Shown piece by piece: positions 1 to 5,060 of a stretch of 7,534 bases of DNA. This DNA is from CAZVUW01 sp964629825 (GTDB taxonomy: Bacteria > Actinomycetota > Nitriliruptoria > Euzebyales > Egibacteraceae), in the NCBI GenBank assembly GCA_964629825.1, contig CAZVUW010000125.1:1-7534 (forward strand), in the 5' to 3' direction. A model generated the notes under the pieces. That model was not told the DNA's origin, did not search any database, and worked only from the letters and a program-made list of their open reading frames with translations. A program made the translations under genes and the position numbers. Each line of letters begins with the position of its first letter. Within the stretch, counting starts at the first letter, position 1.

Positions 1-565
1 TGAACGAGCCGCCCGACCACACCGCGGTGTTCAGCGCGGCGAACTTGTTGTCGTTCGGCGGGATGACCTTGCCGAAGTGCTCCCGGAACAGGTCCGGGTG
101 CTCCTTAAGGGCGGTGTCGGTGTCGAGGAAGATCACGCCCTGCGCCTCGAGGTCCTCGCGCACCTTGTGGTAGACGACCTCGGACTCGTACTGGGCCGCG
201 ACCCCGGCGATCAGCCGCTGCTTCTCGGCCTCTGGGATGCCCAGGCGGTCATAGGTGTTGCGGATGTCCTCGGGCAGCTCGTCCCAGCTCGACGCCTGCT
301 TCTCCGTCGAGCGGACGAAGTAGTAGATGTCGTCGAAGTTGATGCCCGACAGGTCAGAGCCCCACATCGGCATGGGACGCGCCTCGAACTGGCGGTAGGC
401 CTTAAGCCGCAGGTCACGCATCCACTTGGGCTCGTCCTTCAGCGCCGAGATCTCCTCGACCACGTCGGCGGACAGGCCCTTCTTGGGCTCGAACACCGGC
501 TTGGACTCGTCGCGCCAGCCGTACTTGTAAGTGCCGAGCTGGAGGTCCTCAGCTCTGGTCGCCAT
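1..565 (-). CDS. sufB: Fe-S cluster assembly protein SufB (N-terminal part, cut by window edge)
   Basis: SufB is a scaffold subunit of the cytoplasmic SufBCD complex, which assembles Fe-S clusters. The visible 188 codons give the N-terminal part; the family is about 470 residues, so the C-terminal beta-helix core lies off the left edge. The sequence shows the family's landmarks in order: LGTYKYGW near residue 10, MPMWGSDLSGINFDDI around 65-80, YFVRSTEKQASSWDELP, AAQYESEVVYHKVREDLE, GVIFLDTDTALKEHPDLF and NKFAALNTAVWSGGSF at the edge. The start is the ATG at 565, with a GAGGAG ribosome site about 8 bases upstream. The first 17 bases overlap the end of sufR in another frame, so the two are probably translationally coupled and co-transcribed from the sufR promoter. 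In Actinobacteria sufD, sufC, sufS and sufU usually follow, but that is outside this window. Identification is firm. Confidence 0.96.
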   Translation of the reverse strand, partial: MATRAEDLQLGTYKYGWRDESKPVFEPKKGLSADVVEEISALKDEPKWMRDLRLKAYRQFEARPMPMWGSDLSGINFDDIYYFVRSTEKQASSWDELPEDIRNTYDRLGIPEAEKQRLIAGVAAQYESEVVYHKVREDLEAQGVIFLDTDTALKEHPDLFREHFGKVIPPNDNKFAALNTAVWSGGSF

Positions 566-1268
566 GGGGGGTGCTCCTCGCTGTGGTGGTTTCGGGCTTG
601 GTCGTGGGGACGTCGATGTGGCAGACGCAGGCATCGGCACCGCTGGCGATGGTCGCCTTGCGCGACACGCCGGTGCCCAGCACCTGCTTGAAGAGCGCCG
701 CCTCGAAGGCGCACAGCTCGGGGTGCTGCTCGGCCACCTCCGCGATGGCGCAGTGGCCTTGACGCAGCTCGAGCACGGTTGCGCCCTGCGGTGTCTCGAC
801 CGGGTTGACCTGGGCGGCGAAGCCGTCCTCGCTGAGCAGCCGAGCGAGCACCTCGGCTCGCGAGGCCGCGTCGTCCAGGCCCGTCAGCTGTGCAGCGTAG
901 CGCCTGCCCTGCCGGGCCTGCCGCCAGCGCAGGAACGCCATCAGGCCCGACCGGCCGTGCTCCTGCTCCAGGTACTCCATCAGCTCGTTGGCGAGCTCTG
1001 CGGAGCGGTCCGGGAACAGTCGCCTGGCCCGGTCGGTGAGCGCGTAGCGCGAGCTGGGACGGCCGGGGCCCTCCCGCCGCACCGTCTCCGCCTCCACCAG
1101 GCCCTCGCGCTCCAGCACCTGGAGGTGACGACGAACCCCCACCGCGCTCATCCCGAGCCGCTTGGCCAGCTCCCCGGCTGTCGCCGCCGACTCGCGCAGC
1201 AGCACCAGCAGACGCGCTCGGGTGTCACCGAGCACGTCAAGGAGAGTGGTGGTGGAGGGGGCGCTCAC
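549..1268 (-). CDS. sufR: SufR-type Fe-S-sensing transcriptional regulator of the suf operon
   Basis: This is a winged-helix repressor (ArsR/DeoR-like) of 239 residues placed directly before sufB. Residues 9-60 form the helix-turn-helix (AGELAKRLGMSAVGVRRHLQ, then VLEREGLVEA). RREGPGRPSSRYALTDRARR at 65-83 is the wing typical of the SufR family. The C-terminal half carries Cys173, Cys186, Cys214 and Cys216, with C-x12-C-x27-C spacing. This matches the three cluster-ligand cysteines I recall for the mycobacterial orthologue Rv1460; the third cysteine of the four-cysteine cyanobacterial pattern is absent. I chose the GTG at 1268 over the upstream ATG at 1358. The ATG start would add 30 low-complexity residues encoded by the promoter and repeat, whereas the GTG sits 7 bases after a -10 box. 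By family precedent it represses suf when its cluster is intact; autoregulation is inferred. The last 17 bases overlap sufB. Confidence 0.92.
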   Translation of the reverse strand: MSAPSTTTLLDVLGDTRARLLVLLRESAATAGELAKRLGMSAVGVRRHLQVLEREGLVEAETVRREGPGRPSSRYALTDRARRLFPDRSAELANELMEYLEQEHGRSGLMAFLRWRQARQGRRYAAQLTGLDDAASRAEVLARLLSEDGFAAQVNPVETPQGATVLELRQGHCAIAEVAEQHPELCAFEAALFKQVLGTGVSRKATIASGADACVCHIDVPTTKPETTTARSTPHGDQS

Positions 1269-1275
1269 GCCAATA

Positions 1276-1281
1276 AGAGTA
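1276..1281 (-). promoter_or_regulatory. sufR: -10 box of a probable leaderless sufR promoter
   Basis: On the minus strand this reads TACTCT, matching the actinobacterial -10 pattern TAnnnT. It ends 7 bases before the GTG at 1268, so transcription would begin at or next to the start codon. No Shine-Dalgarno sequence precedes that GTG. Leaderless mRNAs are common in Actinobacteria. The -35 position (about 1299-1304) has no good match, which would fit a regulated promoter. Confidence 0.5.
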
Positions 1282-1287
1282 CCCGCC

Positions 1288-1304
1288 GTTGCCAAATTGG
1301 CTAC
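1288..1304. promoter_or_regulatory. Palindromic candidate operator in the sufR promoter
   Basis: The 17 bases form the dyad GTnGCCAAnTTGGCnAC, with an uninterrupted core of GCCAA-A-TTGGC at 1291-1301. It is AT-rich against a very GC-rich background and covers the spacer and -35 side of the proposed sufR promoter, so a bound dimer would block RNA polymerase. SufR proteins of this type autoregulate, so SufR is the natural candidate ligand. The dyad does not match the CAAC-N6-GTTG site described for cyanobacterial SufR, so the assignment rests on position and symmetry. Confidence 0.5.
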
Positions 1305-1313
1305 TTGGATACA

Positions 1314-1569
1314 GGGTGATCCCGGCTGCGCTCGCCTTAGGCTCGCTGGCGGGATCAACTGGTTGCGGCGGCTTGCCGCTCAGCGTTGGCTCGGTCCGCG
1401 GTGGTCCCTGCTCTGCGCTGGGTTGGCCCGCGCTTGATTAGGGGTGATCCCGGCTGCGCTCCGCCCTTCGGGCTCCGCTGGCGGGATCAACTGGTCGCGA
1501 GTGCTGGGCGCTCAGCGTTCCGGTTCACCCTGCGGTGGTCCTTGTTCAGCGCCGGGTTGGCCCCCGGTG
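1314..1569. repeat. Two tandem copies of a structured ~128-bp intergenic repeat
   Basis: Copy 1 begins at 1314 and copy 2 at 1442. Shared blocks occur in the same order: GGGTGATCCCGGCTGCGCT, then GCTGGCGGGATCAACTGGT, then GCTCAGCGTT, then GCGGTGGTCC, then GGGTTGGCCC. Between the blocks the copies have diverged considerably. The 5' part of each copy folds into a long imperfect hairpin (1317-1357 and 1445-1489) with base arms TGATCCCG and CGGGATCA. The apical stem is GCC-TTA-GGC in copy 1 and GCCC-TTC-GGGC in copy 2, so the length change is matched on both arms. A further small hairpin (1560-1577, GCCCC and GGGGC arms) lies at the stop codon of the response regulator gene. No T-tract follows any of these, so a terminator role is possible but unproven. 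No coding potential is convincing in this 308-base gap. Confidence 0.8.
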
Positions 1570-1576
1570 GTCGGGG

Positions 1577-2026
1577 CTAGATGCCGAAGCTGCTCTCGAT
1601 GCGGACGAGGAGCTCGGCCTGCTCGAGCTGGCGGCGGCGGCGCTCGGCGCGCTCGCGGGCGTCTAGGGCGGTGGTTGTGAAGACCACGTCGATGAGCTCG
1701 TCGATGTCGAACGGCTTGGTGAGGTAGGCGTCGGCGCCGCCGCGGAAGGCGGTGAGGTGGCTGGCCTCGCCGGTCAGGGCGGTCAGCATGACGACTGCGG
1801 TGCCGCGCAGCAGGGGGTCTCTGCGGATGGCCTCGAGGACCGTGGTCCCGGGCATGCCCGGCATCATCACGTCCAGGAGCACGCAGTCGAAGCGCTGCTC
1901 GGCCAGGAGTCTCAGCGCGCTGGGGCCGTCCGGGACGGCGACGACCTCGGCCGTCTCCTCGAGGACAACGGTCACAAGGTCCAGGATCTGGGGGTCGTCG
2001 TCGACGACCAGGACTCGCAAGGACAT
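1577..2026 (-). CDS. Stand-alone response regulator receiver-domain protein
   Basis: This is a cytoplasmic CheY-like receiver protein of 149 residues. The acidic pocket is Asp9/Asp10/Asp11 (VVDDDP), the phosphoacceptor is Asp52 (VLLDVMMPGMPG), the switch threonine is Thr82 (MLTALTG), and the conserved lysine is Lys104 (YLTKPFD). All catalytic positions are intact. After the receiver (about residues 3-120) there is only a short charged tail rich in Arg, Glu and Gln (120-145), probably a helix or coiled coil. There is no DNA-binding or enzymatic output domain, so it likely signals through protein contact. The ATG at 2026 has a GGAGAGG ribosome site 5 bases upstream. No histidine kinase gene is in the window. 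It lies 62 bases downstream of the nucleotidyltransferase on the same strand and may be co-transcribed with it. The domain call is firm; the partner and process are unknown. Confidence 0.9.
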   Translation of the reverse strand: MSLRVLVVDDDPQILDLVTVVLEETAEVVAVPDGPSALRLLAEQRFDCVLLDVMMPGMPGTTVLEAIRRDPLLRGTAVVMLTALTGEASHLTAFRGGADAYLTKPFDIDELIDVVFTTTALDARERAERRRRQLEQAELLVRIESSFGI

Positions 2027-2088
2027 CTCAACCTCTCCGGCAGGCAGGGCGACTTACCGATCGGCACCTGCGCCGGAGTCCTTGAGGA

Positions 2089-3213
2089 TCAGCGGTCGAC
2101 GATCACGGAGCCCTTGGGCAGCACGACCCCCGGGCCGATGCGCGTGCGGCGCAGCTCGTTGCCCGTCCCGATGTGCGCACCCGCACCGATGATCGAGTCC
2201 CGAAGGACCACGCCGGGCTCGATCGTGGCCCCGGCGCAGACGATCGAGTTGATGACCTCGCTCTCCTCGCCGATGGTCACGTCCTCGAACAGGACGCAGC
2301 CCTCGAGCTGCGAGCCGGATTGCACGATGCTGCGCTCCCCCACGACCGTGCGGCCGAAGAGCTGGGCTCCGGAGGCGATCACGACCTCGTCACCGAGGGC
2401 CGCGGGCTGGATGATCGTCGCCCCGTCGGACTGAACGCCCTCTCCCTCCCAGAGGAGGTCGCCGGTCAGCTTGCCGGCGGGCTCCCAGTCGACGCGCCGC
2501 TCGATCACGTGGCGGTTGGCGGCCAGGTAGAGCCGCGGCCGCCCGGTGTCCAGCCAGTAGCCGCCGTCGAAGACCCCGTAGATGGGCTCGCGGTCGCGCA
2601 CCATCGTCGGCAGCAGGGTCTTCTCGAACGAGAACATCGTCCCCTGCGGGATGCGCTGGAGCACCGCCGGGTCGAGCATCAGGATCCCGGCGTTGACCAA
2701 GTGCGAGTCGGTCTCCTCGGGCGCCGGCTTCTCGAGGAAGCGCTCCACGAAGCCGTCCGCGGCGATCTCCAGCACCCCGAACTGGGTGGTGTCCCGCGCC
2801 GAGGTGAGCCAGAACGTGACCGAGGACTCGCGGTCGAGGTGCAGGTCGAGCAGCGTCTTCGGGTCCGGGCTGGCGACGACGTCGCCGTTCATCCACAGCA
2901 GCGGGCGGTCGTCGAAGGCGCCATGGTCGGCGCACCAGCGCAGCGCGCCGCCGGTGCCGAGAGGCTGGGGCTCAATCAGAACGCGCAGGTTGATGCCCAT
3001 CGCGTCCGCCTCGTCCTCGATGAACTTGAAGCGGTCGGCGTTGTAGCCCAGGGCCAGTGTGATGTCGGTGATGCCGTGCCCGGCGAGATGCCGCAGCTGA
3101 TGCAGGATCAGCGGCCGGTTCGCGATCGGGACCAGCGGCTTGGGCAGGTCGGCGGTGATGGGACGCAGGCGGGTTCCCTTGCCACCCGCCAAGATGACGG
3201 CCTGGACGTCCAT
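2089..3213 (-). CDS. Sugar-1-phosphate nucleotidyltransferase (GDP-mannose pyrophosphorylase-like)
   Basis: The enzyme joins a nucleoside triphosphate and a sugar 1-phosphate to make a nucleotide sugar, a cytoplasmic donor for polysaccharide or glycolipid synthesis. It has 374 residues. The N-terminal transferase domain (about 1-240) shows the signature LAGGKGTRLRPIT (8-20), PKPLVPI (24-30), LGTGGAL (85-91), NGDVV with metal-binding Asp111, EKPAP (161-165), NAGILML (174-180) and WLDTGRP (220-226). The C-terminal part (about 260-374) is a left-handed beta-helix of hexapeptide repeats (for example ATIEPGVVLRDSIIGAGAHIG). This two-domain layout is typical of mannose-1-phosphate guanylyltransferases and long dTDP-glucose or UDP-glucose pyrophosphorylase relatives. 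The superfamily is certain, but the sugar and nucleotide are not. The ATG at 3213 has GGAG about 8 bases upstream. The receiver-domain gene follows after 62 bases. Confidence 0.9.
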   Translation of the reverse strand: MDVQAVILAGGKGTRLRPITADLPKPLVPIANRPLILHQLRHLAGHGITDITLALGYNADRFKFIEDEADAMGINLRVLIEPQPLGTGGALRWCADHGAFDDRPLLWMNGDVVASPDPKTLLDLHLDRESSVTFWLTSARDTTQFGVLEIAADGFVERFLEKPAPEETDSHLVNAGILMLDPAVLQRIPQGTMFSFEKTLLPTMVRDREPIYGVFDGGYWLDTGRPRLYLAANRHVIERRVDWEPAGKLTGDLLWEGEGVQSDGATIIQPAALGDEVVIASGAQLFGRTVVGERSIVQSGSQLEGCVLFEDVTIGEESEVINSIVCAGATIEPGVVLRDSIIGAGAHIGTGNELRRTRIGPGVVLPKGSVIVDR

Positions 3214-3399
3214 TCGGTGCGCTCCGATTCAGCTGTCGTGGATCTCGTCGCTCGGGCCGCCTCGTGCGCTGCCCGCCGCGCGGAATGGATCTTCCGCCGC
3301 TGGATCCTGCGCAAACCACTGACGGTGAGGTCGGCCCTCCTCGGCCGTGGGCTCCGGTCTTGGGAGAAACCGCGAGCCGTGCCCGACCCGAGTCCGGGG
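3214..3399. other. Intergenic leader upstream of the nucleotidyltransferase gene
   Basis: These 186 bases lie between the terminator of the S1 gene and the nucleotidyltransferase start, so they should hold the promoter of that gene. Read on the minus strand there is no TA dinucleotide, hence no TAnnnT -10 box. The best pair I can find is TTGCGC, 17 bases, GATCCA (about 3281-3309), which is weak. I see no tRNA, riboswitch or convincing small ORF. Confidence 0.4.
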
Positions 3400-3430
3400 A
3401 CAACAAGGCCCGGTCACCACCGACCGGGCC
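3400..3430 (-). terminator. Rho-independent terminator of the S1-domain gene
   Basis: The two 9-base arms GGCCCGGTC (3407-3415) and GACCGGGCC (3422-3430) are perfectly complementary around a 6-base loop. On the minus strand the stem is followed by TTGTTGT (3406-3400). It lies 41 bases past the stop codon of the S1-domain gene in the right orientation. It also insulates the nucleotidyltransferase gene from read-through. Confidence 0.88.
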
Positions 3431-3471
3431 GGGCGCTGGGCCAGACGGAGCGGCTGTCCCAGGGGGCGGAG

Positions 3472-3840
3472 CTACTGGCGCTGGCGACGGCGCCGCCGCA
3501 CCTCGCCCTGGATCATGTCCGACTGGTGCATGAACTTCCGCAGCCGCTGGTTGAACTCCTTGTCGGGCCGCGTGGTCTGCCGGCGGGAGACCTCCTCCTC
3601 CCAGTCGGGGTCGGCGCGCTTGATCGAAAGGTCGACGCGGCCGTCGTCCTTCACCGCGAGCACCTTGACCGTGACGTCCTGACCCTCGGTCAGGTAGGCG
3701 TGGATGTTGTCCACGAAGTCACGGTGAACCTCGCTGATGTGGACGAGCCCGGTGGTCTCCTGATCCAGCTCGACGAACGCGCCGAAGTCGTGGAGTCGGA
3801 CGACCTTGCCGGTGACGATGCTGCCTGGTGTGACGGACAC
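3472..3840 (-). CDS. Small S1-domain RNA-binding protein (CvfD/YugI-like)
   Basis: This 122-residue cytoplasmic protein has one S1 OB-fold domain at about residues 5-75. It shows GSIVTGKVVRLHDFGAFVEL, then GLVHISEV, then EGQDVTVKVLAVKDDGRVDLSIK, which are the standard S1 strand positions, with Phe19, Phe22 and His34 on the RNA-binding face. A linker (76-95) leads to FNQRLRKFMHQSD, then a very basic tail, RRRRRQRQ at 115-122. The layout resembles the general-stress/ribosome-associated CvfD (YugI, GSP13) proteins of Firmicutes, where a similar F-x-x-x-L helix and basic tail follow S1. Exact function here is inferred. I chose the GTG at 3840 because GAGAGGAG lies 4 bases upstream and the domain begins right after. 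The longer reading from ATG 3909 would overlap the divergent gene and lacks homology-like sequence. A strong terminator follows. Confidence 0.85.
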   Translation of the reverse strand: MSVTPGSIVTGKVVRLHDFGAFVELDQETTGLVHISEVHRDFVDNIHAYLTEGQDVTVKVLAVKDDGRVDLSIKRADPDWEEEVSRRQTTRPDKEFNQRLRKFMHQSDMIQGEVRRRRRQRQ

Positions 3841-3870
3841 TCTGCTCCTCTCGCGGCCACAGCCGCACGT

Positions 3871-3900
3871 TTGACGTTGATGGGATTCCCGCACAAGGCT
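3871..3900 (+). promoter_or_regulatory. Candidate promoter of the quinone oxidoreductase gene, possibly leaderless
   Basis: TTGACG at 3871-3876 is a good -35 box. After 18 bases comes AAGGCT (3895-3900), a fair -10 box. Transcription would start about 7 bases later, at or beside the ATG at 3908. No clear ribosome site precedes that ATG. A small palindrome, GGGATTCCC (3883-3890 region), sits in the spacer and could be an operator, though it is short. Confidence 0.4.
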
Positions 3901-3907
3901 AGCAGTC

Positions 3908-4897
3908 ATGCGCGCACTGCTCGCCTCGTCCCCAGGCGGACCCGAGGTCCTCTCGGTCGCCGAGGTGGCGGATCCGACGCCCGGGCCGGGCGAGCTGCTG
4001 GTGCGTGTTGCGGCCGCCGGCGTGAACCGCGCCGACGTGCTCCAGCGCCAGGGTCGCTACCCGCCCCCGCCCGGCGCGAGCGACGTCCTCGGGCTGGAGA
4101 TGGCCGGTGAGGTCGTCGAGCTCGGACCGCCCGATCCGGCCCGCCCCTTCCGCTTCGCCGTGGGCGATCGCGTGTGCGGGATCCTGGCTGGCGGGGGCTG
4201 TGCGGAGCTGGCGATCCTGCCCGCGACGGTCGCAATGCAGTGGCCGCCGGGGGTGGATGCCGTCGGCGCCGCGGCCGTTCCTGAGGTGTTCGCGACGGCC
4301 TACGACAACCTGTTCGTGCGCGGGCGTCTCGCGGCAGGTGAGACGGTCCTGATCCACGGCGGGTCGAGCGGCGTCGGGACGGCCGCCATCCAGCTGGCGC
4401 GGCGCGCGGGCTGCCGGGTGCTCGTGACCGCCTCCAGCCAGCGCAAGCTCGACGCCTGCGCCGAGCTCGGGGCGGACGCGGGGATCAGCTACGTCGATGA
4501 GGACTGGTCCGCGCGCGTCCGCGAGCTCACCGATGGCCGCGGCGTCGACGCGATCCTGGATGTCGTCGGCGCCCGCTACCTCGACTCCAACCTGCGCTGC
4601 CTCGCGGTGGAGGGCCGCCTGGTCGTCATCGGTCTGCAGGGCGGTGCCCGCGGCGAGCTGGACCTCGGTCAGGTCCTCTCCAAGCGCCTGACCGTGCTCG
4701 GGTCGACCCTGCGGGCGCGCACGACTGCCGAGAAGGCGGTCCTCGCCCGACGCCTCGAGGAGGAGGTCTGGCCCGGCTTCGCCGACGGCTCCCTGCGCCC
4801 GATCATCGACACCGTCCTGCCGCTTGAGCGCGCCGCCGAGGCGCATGCCCGCATGGAATCCAGCGAGCACATCGGGAAGCTCGTCCTCACGCTGTGA
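3908..4897 (+). CDS. NAD(P)H:quinone oxidoreductase, PIG3/zeta-crystallin type
   Basis: This 329-residue cytoplasmic protein is a zinc-free member of the medium-chain dehydrogenase/reductase superfamily, expected to reduce quinones or related electrophiles with NADPH. The N-terminal GroES-like domain (about 1-120) has the PIG3-family hallmark NRADVLQRQGRYPPPPG at 40-56 and GLEMAGEVVELG at 62-73. The Rossmann domain has VLIHGGSSGVGTAAIQLA (147-164), the NADP-binding glycine motif, then VTASSQRKL and DAILDVVGARY. STLRART at 266-272 and HIGKLVLTL at the end also match PIG3 relatives (TIGR02824 type). The cysteine/histidine ligands of zinc alcohol dehydrogenases are absent, as expected for this branch. 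The length is normal. The start is the ATG at 3908, with only a distant AAGG upstream. It is transcribed divergently from the S1 gene; no functional link to its neighbours is evident. Confidence 0.92.
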   Translation: MRALLASSPGGPEVLSVAEVADPTPGPGELLVRVAAAGVNRADVLQRQGRYPPPPGASDVLGLEMAGEVVELGPPDPARPFRFAVGDRVCGILAGGGCAELAILPATVAMQWPPGVDAVGAAAVPEVFATAYDNLFVRGRLAAGETVLIHGGSSGVGTAAIQLARRAGCRVLVTASSQRKLDACAELGADAGISYVDEDWSARVRELTDGRGVDAILDVVGARYLDSNLRCLAVEGRLVVIGLQGGARGELDLGQVLSKRLTVLGSTLRARTTAEKAVLARRLEEEVWPGFADGSLRPIIDTVLPLERAAEAHARMESSEHIGKLVLTL

Positions 4898-5007
4898 ATC
4901 CGGCGGCGGCCTCCGGGCTTTGCCTGCCATGTCTGTCGCGCGGCCGCGATCCGGCTGTTGATCTCCAGTGCGCTGGTCGGCCCTTTCCCTGCGCCGCTCC
5001 GCCGCAG

Positions 5008-5013
5008 TAGGGT
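5008..5013 (+). promoter_or_regulatory. -10 box of the metal transporter operon
   Basis: TAGGGT matches the actinobacterial TAnnnT pattern. It lies just before the dyad at 5015-5035 and gives an expected start site near 5020, with a leader of about 40 bases. The -35 position (TTCCCT at 4985-4990) is a poor match. The preceding gap, 4898-5007, shows no riboswitch features such as a cobalamin B12-box, and only weak hairpins. Confidence 0.45.
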
Positions 5014-5014
5014 T

Positions 5015-5035
5015 AATTGCGAGACATTCTCAATT
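5015..5035. promoter_or_regulatory. Fur-superfamily-like dyad, candidate metalloregulator operator
   Basis: The 21 bases follow the symmetric pattern AATTGnGAnnnnnTCnCAATT centred on 5025. The site is AT-rich in a GC-rich setting and lies where the proposed transcription start falls, 25 bases before the cbiM/nikM start codon. The size and TTGnGA...TCnCAA arms resemble sites bound by Fur-family dimers (Fur, Zur, Nur). It does not fit the Streptomyces Nur box as I recall it, so the bound regulator is unknown. Confidence 0.55.
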
Positions 5036-5060
5036 GGATGGCTTCGCAAGGAGCGGATCT

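Noticed and set aside
1269..1358. A longer sufR beginning at the ATG at 1358
   Set aside because: The extra 30 residues are encoded by the promoter dyad and the structured repeat, and SufR homologues begin close to the helix-turn-helix, as they do from the GTG.
1314..1569. An insertion sequence or CRISPR array in the repeat region
   Set aside because: There are only two diverged copies, with no transposase, no target-site duplication and no regular short repeat-spacer pattern.
3841..3909. A longer S1 protein beginning at the ATG at 3909
   Set aside because: It would overlap the divergent gene's start and adds a Cys/Arg-rich stretch unlike the family; the GTG at 3840 has an excellent ribosome site.
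2173..4110. A 645-codon plus-strand open frame across the nucleotidyltransferase and S1 genes
   Set aside because: It is antisense to two clearly recognisable genes, its product is low-complexity and rich in Arg, Gly, Asp and His, and such frames arise from GC-rich codon bias.
4898..4925. A terminator after the quinone oxidoreductase gene
   Set aside because: The GC-rich stretch followed by a short CTTT gives only a three-base-pair stem, too weak to call.
3899..4930. A 343-codon minus-strand open frame opposite the quinone oxidoreductase
   Set aside because: It has no recognisable motif, and the plus-strand gene has full family signatures.
4898..5060. A cobalamin or NiCo riboswitch upstream of cbiM
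   Set aside because: I looked for a B12-box and for the conserved segments of the NiCo motif and saw neither, and the proposed transcript leader is only about 40 bases.
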